NCBI GenBank assembly: GCA_030077755.1
Contig: JAQJZZ010000014.1
Span: forward strand, 3,410,001-3,474,000
Length of the DNA stretch: 64,000 nt
Source of the DNA: Filosporella fistucella
Taxonomy: Eukaryota; Ascomycota; Leotiomycetes; Helotiales
Direction: 5' to 3'
The notes under the pieces were generated by a model that saw only the letters and a program-made list of their open reading frames with translations, ran no database searches and was not told the DNA's origin. Of this stretch, positions 11,862-25,410 are shown one piece after another; within the stretch, counting starts at the first letter, position 1, and each line of letters starts with the position of its first letter. Position numbers and translations under genes: made by a program.

Positions 11862-13807
11862 ATGCTCAATTCATTTACTGTCGTTCTCGGCTTGATCTCA
11901 TTCGCTCTTGCGAAGACTGTGACGTACGATTTCAGCATAGATTTTGTAACTGCTGCCCCAGATGGATTCAGCCGCCAGGTTATTGGGATAAATGGTAAAT
12001 GGCCATGTCCTGCAATTGAGGCAAATGTCGGAGATACAGTCATTGTGAATGTGAAGAACAACCTCGGCACACAATCTACTGGGCTTCATTTCCATGGCCT
12101 CGATCAAAGAGGCACCCAATTCATGGATGGGCCTTCTGGGGTAACACAATGTCCCATCCCACCAGGATCGAGTTTTACCTACAAATTCAACGTAAGTCAA
12201 ATCCATGGAACAATAAGGATTGGGATTGACAATCTATTTAGATTGATAGAGCCGGCACTTACTGGTACCATTCTCACAACAAGGGACAATATCCGGATGG
12301 CTTGCGAGGTATGTCTGCAGAGCAATCTATACTCCTTCGGAAGCTTGCACCATTGACCAGGTTTGATATTGACTTTGCCAGGCCCTCTGATTGTTCACGA
12401 TCCCCACGATCCGTACAAGAGAGATTATGACGAAGAACTCGTGCTCACCATGTCGGATTGGTATCATACAGCCGTACCCCCCTTGATCGCACAGATGTTG
12501 GTACCTACCAACCCACGTGCATTGCCACCATTTCCAAATGCATTGTTGCTGAATGATGGCCAAAATGTCAAGTGGAATTTTATCCCGGGGAAGACATATA
12601 AGATCAGAATGATATCAATGGCTGCATTTGCATCAATATTGGTCCAATTCGATTCTCATACCATGCAAGTCATCGAGATTGATGGAAGCTATGTGCAAAA
12701 ACAATCAGCGTTCCAGCTTAGACTCTCTCCTGCACAGCGCTACACCGTTCTTCTTACCGCGAAATCCAACCCTTTGAGAAATTATCCTTTCTTGGCTTCA
12801 CTCGACATGAACAGGGACTTTGCACACGACCCTGCTCCAGTCTGGCCTTTCAATTTGACCGGCTCAATCACATACGATGAGCAAAAGGCAGCACCGTCCC
12901 CGTACGTTGTGGCGAAATGGAGGCCTTATGATGATGCCACGTTAAAGTCTTTGGACTGCCAGCCAATATTTGGTGCGAGAGATAAGGTTGATAAAGACAT
13001 TAGACTTGATTTCAAGTTCGGACTTGATTCCCACGGAATACCCCGGTAAGCGCATGGTATCTGAGGTACAGGAGAACATCTCACTAATAGGACTGAAGGA
13101 CATACTTCAACAACATTACTTATGTTCACCAAAAGGTACCATCCCTCTTTACTGCCATATCCACGGGAAAGGAGAATGCAAACCCGGCAATTTACGGCAC
13201 GGTAAACCCATTTGTGGTCAAAAAGGACGATATTGTCCAGATTGTGGTAAATAACCTTGACGGTGCCATTCATCCATTCCATTTGCACGGGCATCAGTTC
13301 CAACTTCTGGAAAGGCCCGCATCTGGGAAAGGCTCGTACAAGGGCCAAGGTAGAAACTTCCCAGACAATCCCCCAAGACGTGATACCGTCTCGGTCAACG
13401 CCGGTAGTTATGCTGTTATCAGATTCAAGGCCGATAATCCTGGTGTCTGGCTCTTCCATTGCCACATTGAGTGGCATGTGGTGATGGGTCTTACCGCAAC
13501 CATCATCGAAGCTCCAGAACATCTTCGGGGCCTGTCAATCCCCAGTGACCACAAGGCTGCCTGTGCGGTTCAGGGCATTCCCATTGCGGGTAACGCTGCG
13601 GGTCGTACAGCTAATTTGACTGACATGACTGGCGCACTCACTGAACCAGACGTGACAGACCCAGGGTAAGCATATCCCGGCGATGGCGTGAAAGTGTTGC
13701 TGATCTCTGATAGTGCGATCTACCCAAGGGCTTCCGAAAACTTCTTAAAGACTCGAAGCAAGCTCTCGAGACGTGCGAGGGAATTTGCGCTCGACCAAGG
13801 GCTGTAG
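11862..13807 (+). CDS. Secreted multicopper oxidase, Fet3/Abr1-like
   Basis: A 573-residue multicopper oxidase from five exons (11862-12191, 12242-12308, 12382-13045, 13099-13665, 13714-13807), with introns of 50, 73, 53 and 48 nt. The chosen start gives a clean signal peptide ending at ALA; in-frame codons upstream would add a poor leader. Copper motifs are all present: HFHG at 76-79, WYHSH ending at His122, HPFHLHGH at 412-419 and HCHIEWH at 474-480 with the type-1 Cys475. The overall sequence, for example [17 protein letters not shown] and [15 protein letters not shown], resembles iron-transport oxidases and the Aspergillus fumigatus Abr1 oxidase of a DHN-melanin cluster. No C-terminal membrane segment is present, unlike Fet3 itself, so the protein should be secreted. 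Oxidative polymerisation of DHN at the wall is the likely job; ferroxidase activity is the alternative. Confidence 0.92.
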
Positions 13808-15521
13808 GAAGGTGTGGGATGCTGGGTAGGAATGAAATTGATGGGATATCGAGAAGCGGTTTTGATTGAATAATGTTTATGGAATTCGTGCAATACGGGG
13901 AAACCAGAGTGCCATGCCATCTGCGAGCATAGTATTGGTAAGGCCGAGAATGTTGCATAACATCTTCATGATTTCTTACTGTCATTGTCAAGTTGTATTC
14001 GAAGTGAACGTGGAGTCGGAGGACGGAGCTACCTATTTGCCCTAATCAACTTCTGGTTAGAGCAGATCGGGGGGAGGTCCGGGAGCTAAACAAACCTTAA
14101 TTTGCGGAGAATTAATGCTTTGCTGATGAACACCAACGTTAACGCCCTGCTCTCTACCTGGTGAACCTGTGAAACGTCCTTTGTCAAACAACACGGTCGT
14201 TGAAAAATCGCACATGGATCTGTCAGCTCTTGGCTTCAGAGAAACCCAAAGAGCTGTGAACCGTCCCTGCGAGACCTGGAGAACATTGGTATCTCGAGCC
14301 GTCTATCCGCAACAAATTTGGAATGCAATTTCTGCTTCCCCGACTCGAAATGAAACCAAAACTCATTATCCCGTTCAATTGCGAGATAATGAGACGAGAC
14401 CGGTGGCAATGATTTCAAAGCGGGCGTGGGGGATTTGAGGGCATCAACGGTGTGATGCCATTCATACGGTGGGAGCCGCAATCCATTTTTCCTACCATGA
14501 AGAATTACGGAATGAGATCACAGCACTATTTTCAAACTTCTTCTTTATTCATATAGGCATATATGCATATAGGTCACAGTGCGTCAATTTGAGCTGGTTT
14601 GAGTCCTCTCACGTGAGCTGGACAACGAGCTGATATTGATTTGCAACTATCTCGATGTCCATTTCCACCAACATTGCTGTTTTGCGCACTATCTTTTTCA
14701 CATGTAGCGACCGGCCCACCAAAAAATATCTTCCATAGCCTTGCATACCTCAGCTTGGATTCTTGTCTTGTGGAGGCTAGGCAAAGGGCCGGGGTTCCGC
14801 TACGGAAAGGTCGTGTCGTCCGGAAACATGGTAACCAAGCGTTTGCCTCACCGAGATGATACTCATTAAGTATTCATTTGTTAGATACAGCTGATAATGG
14901 GTCAATTAGGCTTACAGCACCGTAAACTATGGTTCTGGCTAGAGCGCTGGGGTGAAATTCATTGGTGCTCAGAGCTTTCGTGGGGTAGTCCGACGGACAA
15001 ATTGCTAGACTCTTCCCAGCATTGCCACATAGTGGTACCTTTTTTTAGGTACACGGATAAGGCTCGGATCATCAAGAGGACAGACATCTATCATTGCTCA
15101 ATGGTATGTGCTGGTTTCAGCGCTGTGTTGAGGTATTATGTCGGCGACGGTGTTCGGCCCAAAGGATACGAGTCCGTACAGAGCTGCTTCGTCCCAAAAA
15201 TCGTGATTACCAGTCACACTGGACGAATTGAGTGCTACGAACGGGACAGGAACCGACGTCCGCAGCATATGAGCGGACTGAGGCCTTGTCGGAGTGTCAG
15301 GATGAGACACATGTCATATTATTGCACTATACGTACCCGCCATTGTCTCAGGCGATGTTCTCTTGACAGCCCAGCTTATTGAGAGGATCAGGAATGAAGG
15401 TGTATCAAATCATCAAAGGCCACGCTCCAAGCTGAAGCGCACTCGTTTGATATAGGAACCATTGCATCGCCAGACCATCCCACCAAGTTTGTTTCTTGTC
15501 ACCAGTATTACCTATGTGAAG
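13808..15521. promoter_or_regulatory. Upstream region of the polyketide synthase
   Basis: About 1.7 kb between the oxidase stop and the synthase start. No convincing gene is seen. It contains a perfect 10-bp palindrome with a CACGTG core at 14608-14617, listed separately. A stretch near 15260-15330 weakly recalls the tail of a non-LTR retroelement, too weak to annotate. Confidence 0.5.
14608..14617. promoter_or_regulatory. CTCACGTGAG palindrome (CACGTG E-box-type site)
   Basis: A perfect 10-bp palindrome about 0.9 kb upstream of the synthase start codon. CACGTG cores are bound by fungal bHLH and some bZIP regulators. Function here is inferred from sequence and position only. Confidence 0.35.
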
Positions 15522-18500
15522 ATGTCGGAGAAGATGGCTTTTCTCCTTTTTGGAGATCAAACCTTGGATATACACGGCTTTCTGGCAGACTTCTGTCGCG
15601 GTGAAAATCCAAGCGTGTTGACACAGTCTTTTTTGGATCAGGTTGGGACGGCTTTGAAAGAGGAGGTTGATCAATTGTCATCTCTTGACCGCAAAAGAGT
15701 ACCACCATTTTCAAATATCAAACAACTCAACGATCGTTACCATGCTTGGGATATCAAGAACTCGGCAGTGGATGGCGCATTATTGTGCATCACACAGCTG
15801 GCCCACTACATCGAGTAAGTGAAAATATACTTCAAATCGGACAGTGTTAACAATAATGCAAGTCGTGCAGAAAAGATGCACGAAGATTCGACGAAACCAT
15901 CAGAGACCTGTCTGGTAGGACTCTGCACTGGATTGTTCGCTGCTGCTGCAATTGCCTCTTCGCCATCGCTATCAGGGCTTGTTCCGGTCGCAGTTCAAAT
16001 GGTTTTGATGGCATTTCGAACCGGATCCCATGTTGCAGCTCTCGCTGACCGTTTGTACGGCTTCTCAAAATCGTCGGATAGCTGGACGTATGTTTTACCG
16101 ACAGTAGGCCAGACCGCAGCGGCATCCATGCTCAACGAATTCCACAAAGAAATGGTTAGTCGGTCAGATTCAACGAATGTATAAGTGTTAACAGATCAAG
16201 GGAATTCCTGTAGCAAGTCGAGCATATATCAGTGCAGTCACAGCAAGTAGTATTGCCATTAGCGGGCCTCCAGCAACACTCAAGACGTTGTTCAACTCTG
16301 ACACCTTCGATTGCAAACCTCTGGAAGTTCCAGTACACGGACCGTATCATGCAGCGCATTTATTCCCCCATCCCAATGCGGAAAAGATCTTGCACCTCGG
16401 TGATCCAAAGATTCAGAGAATGCTTGGAAACAAACCAAGGTTCCCAGTGATGTCCTGTGCCACGGGCACGTGGTACTCAGTACAAACATGCTCCCAGCTG
16501 CTCGAAGCGGTTCTCCGTGATGTTTTAACGGACCCGCTGCAATTTCATAAAGTGCTCCATGGCTGTGTAGTCAAGGCACAGACATTCCGGGGTTCTCAAT
16601 GCCTCGTCATTCCCCTTGGTAAGTATATACACACTAAACAGCTCACCGTTGAAACCTAAAGCTAATTTTTGCAGGGCCCACGAAGGCGGCAAGCAGTCTT
16701 TCTACGATGCTCAAAGCTCAAACGGATCTGGAGATCATACTCCGCCGCCCACTTGCTGCCGCAAAACAGACAAGCGCTGCAACTGGAGATGACCATAGGG
16801 CTACCGGACGTGCTAAGCTTGCTATCGTCGGTATGGCAGGGAGATTTCCAGATGCTGCAAGTCATGAGAAGTTATGGGAGCTTCTTGAGAAAGGCCTAGA
16901 TGTTCATAGGGAGGTCCCAAAGGACCGATTCGATATACGGACCGCCGTGGATCCTTCCGGCAAGGCTAGGAACACAAGTCATACTCCATATGGCTGCTGG
17001 ATACCAGAACCTGGGTTATTTGATCCAAGTAAGTGAACTCGGCGGGAGAAATCTGTGGTACACTGATCTAATGTGTGATAGGGTTTTTCAACATGTCCCC
17101 ACGAGAAGCATTTCAAACAGATCCGATGCAACGACTCTCGCTATCGACAGCATACGAAGCCCTGGAGATGGCAGGTTATGTTCCTAATCGAACCCGATCT
17201 ACTAAACTGGACCGAATTGGCACCTTTTATGGGCAGACTAGTGATGATTGGAGAGAAATTAACGCGGCTCAGGACGTGGATACTTATTTCATCACTGGTG
17301 GTGTAAGAGCCTTTGGACCCGGACGCATCAACTATCACTTCGGCTTTTCAGGGCCATCTTTTAGCATCGACACCGCATGCTCATCCAGTGCAGCCGCAGT
17401 GCAATTAGCATGCACATCGCTTTGGGCCGGAGACTGCGACACTGCCATCGTCGGTGGTGTCTCGTGCATGACCAATTCGGACATTTTTGCCGGACTCAGT
17501 CGAGGACAATTCCTTTCCAAGAACGGACCGTGCGCAACGTTCGACAACGACGCTGACGGCTACTGCCGTGCTGATGCTGTAGGCACTGTTATTATCAAGA
17601 GATTGGATGATGCTTTAGCTGAGTAAGTTGTATCTCGTCTCGTGTATTCCAATAGATGTTGGCGAAAACGCCCCCCTTTATAGCGCTGACCGCCCCTCAT
17701 CGCTGGCACCCACTTATAAAGGAAGCGCAATCCCACTCTCCTCTTGTTTTTCTTTCACTTATCTTATCAATAATCGAAAATTACCATCAATTTCAACTCC
17801 GCTATGACTTCAGAACTGACGATAATTTTGCAGGAAGGACAACGTCCTCGCTGTCATTTTGGGCACGGCGACGAACCATTCCGCAGATGCTATTTCCATT
17901 ACCCACCCTCACGGCGGAACACAAGAGATTCTCTATCGAAGTATCCTTGACAAAGCAGGCGTGGATCCACTCGATATCGACTATGTTGAGATGCACGGGA
18001 CGGGAACACAAGCTGGTGATGGAACCGAGATGCGTTCCGTCACCAACGTATTCGCCCCAGCTGATCGCAAGAGAACCGCAGAGCAACCACTGTATCTCGG
18101 TGCAGTTAAAGCGAACGTGGGACATGGAGAGGCTGCTTCAGGTGTTACTGCGCTCATCAAAGTTTTGATGATGCTGCAAAAAAATGCGATTCCGCCACAT
18201 GTCGGCATCAAGAACACAATCAACAAAGGATTCCCCAAGGACCTCGCGGAACGAAATGTGCACATTGCCTTCCACAAAACACCACTGCGAAAGCGAGCTG
18301 GTACACCTCGTCGTATTTTCGTGAATAATTTCAGTGCAGCTGGCGGAAATACCGGTCTTCTTTTGGAAGAAGCACCCGCCCTCAAGCGTGTTGTCATTGA
18401 TCCTAGATCAACCCACGTTATCACCGTAACTGCCAAATCGAAATCGGCAATGCTTCGAAATTGCGAGCGTCTAGTAACATATTTGGAGCAAAATTCCTCG

Positions 18501-21500
18501 ACGACTGTTCCGGATCTTGCATACACTACAACTGCTCGTCGGATACAACACAATTGGCGAATGTCGGTCGTTGCCTCTGACCTTGGCCAGGTTCAAGCAA
18601 TGTTGAGAGCTAAGCCAAGTGAGAATTTTGTGCCTGTTTTACCTGAGCCACCGAAAGTTGCATTCCTTTTCACGGGACAAGGTTCACATTATGCTTCAAT
18701 GGGAAAGGAATTGTACGATAATTCAAGTCTGTTCAAAGATCTGATCGACGAGTTTGACACGATCGCTACCATCCATGGATTTCCATCATTCCTACCACTC
18801 ATCGATGGCAGTGCTAAAGATGTAAATGCATTGTCTCCAGTTGTTGTACAACTTGGTGTTGTTTGTTTCGAAATGGCAATGGCCAAATTATGGGACTCGT
18901 GGGGCATCAAACCTTGCGCCGTTATGGGCCACAGCTTGGGAGAATATGCAGCCTTGAACGTCTCCGGCATATTATCTGTCAGCGACGTTATATACTTAGT
19001 CGGTTCGCGAGCGCAGCTTTTGGTTGATGAATGTACTCCTGGATCTCATGTCATGGTTGCTGTTGGTGGATCTGTGGACCAAATCAATGAGGCTTTGAAA
19101 GATAGAACCGAACCCGTCAACATTGCTTGTATCAACGGCACTCGCGAAACGGTCGTTAGTGGAACTGTTGCCGAGATGGAAGAGGTTGCAAATGGTCTTC
19201 GAGAATATGGATTCAAGACTACACAGCTGAAGGTGCCATTTGCATTTCATTCAGCTCAAGTGGATGTTATCCTCGAGAAGTTCCAAAAAATCGCCGAGTC
19301 AATTCAATTTGGCCAAGAACAAGTGCCTCTCATCTCGTCTGTTCTTGGTCGCTTACTTAACGAGCCCGAAGTAATCGATTCGATTTACCTTCGAAATCAC
19401 GCTCGTAACCCAGTTAACTTCCGTGGTGGATTAATGTCTGCTCTGAACTCAGGAACGGTGGACGAGAAGACTGTTTGGCTTGAAATTGGACCTCATCCTG
19501 TTTGCTTGGGTATGGTGAAAGCAACGTTCGAGACAGATACTATCACTGCACCTACCCTTCGAAGAAATGAAAGTGCGTACAAGACTATCAGCAATAGTTT
19601 GAGCACAATGCACACGGCCGGTCTTAATATCGACTGGAATGAGTACCACAGAGACTTCAACGACTCAGTTCAACTTCTTGATCTTCCGGCATACTCCTTC
19701 GATGACAAGAATTACTGGATCCAATATGAGGGAGACTGGTGTTTGACCAAAGGAAGACTACCAAGTGGTGACTTCGCCCCCATGCTCGAAGACGCCAAGC
19801 CAAAGCTTTCCACAACTTCCATTCACACCATCACCAGTGAGACAATTGAAGGCGATGTTGTCATCATCTCGACAGAATCCGACTTGGCTAAGCCAGGACT
19901 CCGAGGGGTTGTCAGTGGGCATGTTGTTAACGGATCTTTACTCGTGCCATCAGTAAGTTCAAGTATCATTCGGTGCAAATTCACGCAGTACTAATTTCTC
20001 GACAGTCACTCTATGCTGATATGTCCATGACGGTGTGTGACTACGCCTACAAGCTTGTACGACCAGATGCCAAGGACCTCGTCATGAACGTTGCTCACAT
20101 GGAGGTTCCAAAGTCACTTTTGGCTCATCACGATGGATCGTCCCAGATTCTTCGACTCACAGCCACTGTGGATGCTGCTGCTGGTAGCGCAGAGCTTGTT
20201 TTCTCTACCGGCATTGACAAGGCCAAAGTCGAACATGCATTTTGCAAGGTGTACTTTGGAAAGGGAGAGGATTACCTTGCGGAGTGGAAACGAAGTGCCT
20301 ATCTCATTCAATCTCGGGTCGATTGGCTTCAAGACGCAGAAAAGTCAGGCAAGGCTCACAAAATCGGCCGTGGTCTGGCTTACAAGTTGTTTGCGGCTTT
20401 GGTAGATTACGATGCAAAATATCGGGGAATGGAAGAGGTCATTTTGCACAGTGGAAACATGGAGGCAACTTCAAGAGTCAATTTCCAAACTACCGAAGCG
20501 GATGGCAACTTCATGTTCAGCCCGTACTGGATTGATAGCGTTGCCCATATTTCTGGATTCATAGTGAACGGATCAGATGCAATCGACTCAAGGGAGAGCG
20601 TCTACATATCTCATGGCTGGGAGTCTCTGAAGTTCGCTGAGAGGTTCTCCGCGGATAAGACATACCGTTCATACGTCAAGATGCAGCCACAAGAGAAGAA
20701 TGTCCTTGCTGGGGATGTATACGTATTTGATGGTGACCGCGTTGTTGCCTTTGTTGGAGGCTTGAAGTTTCAATGCATTCCTCGCAAGGTGTTGAACATC
20801 TTCCTGCCTCCAGTTGGAGCAGCAAAGACTGCAGCCAAACCAGTTTCATCGAGGCAAATTTCACCTGCTGATAAGGTTACTAAACCAAAGATTGTCAAGA
20901 CGGCTCAAGTAACACTGGACAACATGGCTGCAGTTAACACCAAACTTATGTCAAACGTTTGTGGAAAGGCACTTGAGATCCTGGCAGCAGAAATTGGTGT
21001 TGGACTTGACGAGCTTGTCGATAACATCAGTTTCTCGGATCTTGGAGTCGATTCTCTAATGTCCTTGACGGTCAGTGGAAGAATGAGGGAAGAAATGGAG
21101 ATTGATATCAATTCACACGACTTCAACGACCACCCGACAATCGGAGCTTTCAAAACGTTCCTTGCTAAATTCGAGCCTGAAAGATCGAACTCCATTGGAA
21201 GTAGTGCGAGCCCGCCTTCAGTCGATAATTCAACCCCTGATCTTGTTGAAGATTCAAATGTCACGACACCTCTGGAAGATCACCCTATGGATGACCACAA
21301 AGATAGCAATGATCTGGGTGATCTTATCAGAACTACAATTGCGGAGGAGATGGGGGTAGATACAGATGAGATTGCAGACACTGTCGATTTGTCGACACTC
21401 GGAATGGATTCACTTATGAGTCTCACAATCCTTGGACGATTACGGGAATTAACTGATCTCATTCTTCCATCGGATCTTCTCGTGACAAATTCTTCCATTT

Positions 21501-22460
21501 TGGAAATCAAGAAAACACTCAACATTGGCGTACCACCTCCCGAGAAACCGAAACCAGTAGCTGCCGTTACTGTGGCGAAGAGTAAGACAAAAACCGTCTC
21601 AATAATACCACCTGAGCGGCTGGCAACTTCAGTCATGCTTAAGGGAAGTCTCAGAACCGCGACAAAATATCTCTGGATGATTCCTGATGGCGGCGGATGT
21701 GCTACTTCCTATGTCGATATTGAAACACCTTCATCTGATTTTGCGGTGTACGGTTTGAATTCACCATACATGAAGGCTCCGGAAGAATACAAGTGTGGAG
21801 TTGTTGGCATGGCAGAGGCCTTCATCAAGGAGATGAAGAGACGTCAACCAGTTGGACCTTACATCCTCGCTGGTTGGAGTGCCGGCGGTGTGATTGCCTA
21901 CGAAGCAGTTAATCAACTCACGAAGAGTGGCGACTCAGTCGAAAAGCTCATTCTCATCGACTCTCCTTGTCCTGACATTATCGAGCCTTTGCCGCAATCA
22001 TTGCACAAATGGTTTGCATCAATCGGATTACTTGGCGATGGTGATTTTACGAAACTCCCTTCCTGGTTATTACCCCACTTCGCAGCATCCGTGAATGCAT
22101 TGTCAAACTACACGCCAGAGAAAATCGACCCGAAGAAGTCGCCGCATGTTACGGCGATCTGGTGCGAGGACGGTGTATGCAAGCTACCGACAGATCCGAG
22201 ACCAGATCCGTTCCCTTACGGACATGCTCAGTTTCTTCTTGACAACAGAACCGATTTTGGACCTAATATTTGGGATAAATATCTCAATTCGGAAAGGTTT
22301 GTGTGCAAACACATGCCGGGAAACCATTTCTCCATGATGAAAGCTCCCCACGTACGTATTCGCATTCCCGCTTTCAGATCCGCAGATCAATAGCTAATTC
22401 CGGACACAGGTTCAAACACTGGGTGATTTGATTAGAGAGGCCGTTTTAGCGGCGGTGTAA
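15522..22460 (+). CDS. Non-reducing polyketide synthase for DHN-melanin (SAT-KS-AT-PT-ACP-ACP-TE)
   Basis: A complete type I iterative synthase of 2139 residues, the expected size for melanin synthases of the PKS1/Pks12/Pks13 group. It makes 1,3,6,8-tetrahydroxynaphthalene from acetyl/malonyl-CoA. Eight exons: 15522-15814, 15863-16154, 16195-16618, 16675-17028, 17082-17622, 17834-19952, 20006-22351, 22410-22460. Every junction keeps phase. Domains and active residues: SAT about 1-350 with Cys119 (GLCTG) and His247 (GPYHA); KS about 385-810 with Cys554 (DTACSSS) and the HGTGTQAGD motif; AT about 900-1210 with Ser1002 (GHSLGEY); PT about 1300-1610 with His1331 and Asp1518 (YWIDSVAH); two ACPs with Ser1691 (GVDSL) and Ser1810 (GMDSL); TE/Claisen cyclase about 1880-2139 with Ser1966 (GWSAG) and His2115. 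All catalytic residues look intact. Most introns are 40-58 nt, but the fifth (17623-17833) is 211 nt. Start Met was taken at [13 protein letters not shown]; the second Met four codons on is an alternative. Confidence 0.97.
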
Positions 22461-24213
22461 AGACATTTCCTAAAGAAGTATTTCCCGTATTTTCACGGAC
22501 CTCGGGTTATCTTGGTCTTTAATGCTTTTCTAAGCGATGTGGTTGCGGCTTACGCTCTGGTTTTCATGTATCTTGTACCGTGTCCGGAAGCGGCTTTTGA
22601 ACGTCGTATTAAGATCTCAATTCTGTTTAGAGTCAAATTGATTGCCATAATTCCAAGATAAGGCTCCGTCAAGTGTTTCCTTATGTGGATGATCGACAGC
22701 ACGTGATAGGAAGCTCCCCCTTGAACATGAACTACTTTCAGGATTCCCCCACTCCGGCCGTTCGCTAAGACATGTTTGTGGGCGACGGGCATTTAGAAGC
22801 ACTGCTACATAAGGTTTAGTGTATCATAGCCTGAAACTCAAACCCACAAACCTTACAGTAGGGTACGCACAAGCCTACTGACGGCGCACCTACAACGCAC
22901 CTACAGGGCTCTTCCAGCGGCTTCAAGGTGTCCCCAGTAAGCCATCTGCAGAAGCATCAAGCATCCCTACAGGTGTGCGCACATACATTACATCCATGGA
23001 TAGGTACCTTACGAATACAACTCACCTTGGACAATAATACCACTTTTTTGTACGGAGGTTTATGTACAGTAACAATGTTCAACAATCCAACGGAGATGGC
23101 AGATTCGCACCTCTTGGGGCACAATGAGGTTGTTAGTCTTCACTTACTCGGCCCAGTGCTCACTGACTACGTCTCATCCATACCACTCATCCTCATCTCA
23201 CCACAACAACATGTTCCGGGCGTCTTCACCTATTGTACGGGACTCTCTGTTCCAGAAGCGCTCCGCCGCAGACGCGGAATGCTAGCAAGTGCTGCCAAAA
23301 TGATGTTGATCCATCCTGCAAGTCAGCCAAAAACCCAGCAGGCACCTTCTTTTCCATTCAATGGAACAATAGGACCGAGTCCGTCTCAGCTGCCGTGCTG
23401 GTGTTTATCTTTGCTACTTTGCATGGCTGACGAAGCCAACACCGTATCTTCATGATATCCCAACCCCATCATTGCCTGACTGACCGTCATCCGAATCCTA
23501 ATCCTCATCCTCATCCTCGTCCCCCGCATATCTTCGGATCTGTTACTCGTGAGTAATCCTCCTTCTCGCTTTTGTTCTAAAGTCTTATCCGGACTATCAC
23601 ACCTGGAGGCTGACGGTGGGCAAGGCTTCCGGAATATTCTCCACTCTGAATTTCTTTGGTTGCTCGGACGTCCGTCACGAAGTCTTGAAAAGTAGTTAGT
23701 GCAAAAAGTTGTGTAAGTCGCAGCAGTGCCAGTTTGACAGTCATGTCATTGTTCGGGCTCGGTGGCTGTACTGTAGGTATGTCTGACCTCCACGACCCCC
23801 GTTCGTTGTGGTGGTGCAGGCGGCACAGATCTCTCGCTCGATAAGACCTCGTTCGTACAGGCACAGGTTCCCCACATCACTGCCGAATCTCATGAGGTTG
23901 GAATCTATTTCCGGACTAGTGCTGGACAGATCCCTCTCTTTTCAACCTTCATGCTGCTCGTTGCCTTTTGCGTTACTTACCCCAAGCTTTCTCGACATCT
24001 CCCCTAGTTTTTCATAGACAACTGTTTAGCATGTACGGTCGTTTCTGCCAGTTCCCCGAGAACAGAAGCACTTATTATTTGAATACGCTGTTCACATACT
24101 CCGAAACTGACGCCTTCGCTCAACCCCTACAGCTACATCCAGCCTTTTCCTTTCCGTCCGCTCCCCTACAATACCCTCATACTTTCTCATAATTCATAAT
24201 TTGTATATCTAAT
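22461..24213. promoter_or_regulatory. Spacer and upstream region of the AflR-type regulator
   Basis: About 1.75 kb downstream of the synthase. A 175-codon open frame near 22928-23455 (starting from GTG) has no family resemblance and biased composition, so I did not call it. The pyrimidine-rich stretch before 24214 looks like a promoter and leader. Confidence 0.5.
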
Positions 24214-25410
24214 ATGTATGGACCAACAAGTCGAGAAACCTCAAAGCCTCGATATTCAAAGTTGAGAGCCTCCTGCGATACATGCTTCTTGGCCAAGGTC
24301 AAATGTAGCAAGAGCCGTCCTATATGTTCACGATGTCTTGCTTGCGGTGCAGATTGCAAGTACAGTCCCTCTTCAAGGGCGGGCAAGCCAAAATCAGATG
24401 CGAGTAAGGCAAAGAGAGCTTCTGTATCAGGAGGGATGTCGATGCCAGAAAGCTCCAACACAATTGTCTATTCACCACACCCTCTCGCTGTCGACCCAGA
24501 GCATCCAACATATGGAATTGAAGCAGATGAGACAGATTGGACAGGCATACTTGGCTCACCAGATGGGATGATGAGTAGGAGGTCGGCTTCATACCAAAAT
24601 ATATCTATGATTGGAGATGCGAGTACACCTGAAGGGGAGAGCTCTACCAACACGGAGATGTACGACCCCTATGCAATGTGGTCAAATTCCTCTAGAGCAG
24701 ACACATCCCCACCGTACATGGAAAACCAACTTCACATGCGCTCAAGAAGCATCCCAGATGCTACTGCGCCTCCAGGTTACTGGTACGAACCAACAGACCC
24801 CAATGCACGATATTCGAGTTCAGCGCCTGGAGTTGCAATGCCCGGCGGCTACAACACTCAATCACTCGCCAACACACCAACATGCAATTGCTTCAACACC
24901 TGTCTCCAGGCCCTTTCCGCCCTCCACAATTCGGATACAGTGACGGCCATTTCTCCATTCGATGTCATACTCACCGTCAACCAAAAAGCTGTCGAGACCT
25001 GCTCAATGATGCTGGACTGCCCTATCTGCATGGCAAAAACAGGCTCCAGTCTCCGTACCATGCTCCTCGGCGCTATCCTTGGCGGCATCATTGCCGTCTA
25101 CCAAGATGCTTCGCAAAACTACTTCGGTCCCTCTCCAGGTCCTTCTTCCATCCAGAATCTTCCCTTAACATTCGGTACCTACCGTGTTGCAAGTGAGGAT
25201 ACGCGATGGTTGCAGATGGAGATTATTCTTCGGGATTTACAGAAGTTGAAAGAGCTGTTTGCGAAGTTTCAAGAAATGACAGTTAAGAGTGAGAGTGAGG
25301 AGGATGCCAGCATGCATGGGGCAGTGACGAATTATTTGTGTCAGAGTTTACATCACACGACTGAGGCGCTGAAAAAGCAGAGGGTGTACTCTTGTGGTCT
25401 AAATGAATGA
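24214..25410 (+). CDS. Zn2Cys6 transcription factor of the AflR type
   Basis: A 398-residue, apparently intronless nuclear regulator. The zinc cluster is near the N-terminus with Cys21, 24, 31, 38, 41 and 48 (spacing C-x2-C-x6-C-x6-C-x2-C-x6-C), in the form [21 protein letters not shown]. It is followed by [11 protein letters not shown], very like the linker of AflR and other polyketide-cluster regulators. The middle is Ser/Pro-rich. A second Cys-rich block, [11 protein letters not shown], then DCPICMAK, starts the AflR-like C-terminal domain, which continues to the end with CSMMLDC and the helical segment [19 protein letters not shown]. It sits directly downstream of the synthase on the same strand, which points to pathway-specific control of the locus. 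I cannot say whether it activates the melanin genes or another pathway. Confidence 0.92.
   Translation: MYGPTSRETSKPRYSKLRASCDTCFLAKVKCSKSRPICSRCLACGADCKYSPSSRAGKPKSDASKAKRASVSGGMSMPESSNTIVYSPHPLAVDPEHPTYGIEADETDWTGILGSPDGMMSRRSASYQNISMIGDASTPEGESSTNTEMYDPYAMWSNSSRADTSPPYMENQLHMRSRSIPDATAPPGYWYEPTDPNARYSSSAPGVAMPGGYNTQSLANTPTCNCFNTCLQALSALHNSDTVTAISPFDVILTVNQKAVETCSMMLDCPICMAKTGSSLRTMLLGAILGGIIAVYQDASQNYFGPSPGPSSIQNLPLTFGTYRVASEDTRWLQMEIILRDLQKLKELFAKFQEMTVKSESEEDASMHGAVTNYLCQSLHHTTEALKKQRVYSCGLNE

Noticed and set aside
11450..12070. 206-codon minus-strand frame over the multicopper oxidase start
   Set aside because: Antisense to a well-supported exon and without recognisable protein sequence.
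15098..15382. Possible tail of a non-LTR retroelement (ECQDETHVILLH-like translation)
   Set aside because: Only one short weak similarity and no reverse transcriptase or endonuclease sequence nearby.
17656..18168. 170-codon plus-strand frame across synthase intron 5 and exon 6
   Set aside because: Out of frame with the conserved KS domain, which is clearly the real coding frame.
22928..23455. 175-codon plus-strand frame between synthase and AflR-type gene
   Set aside because: Starts with GTG, has no family resemblance and biased composition; more likely spacer/leader sequence.
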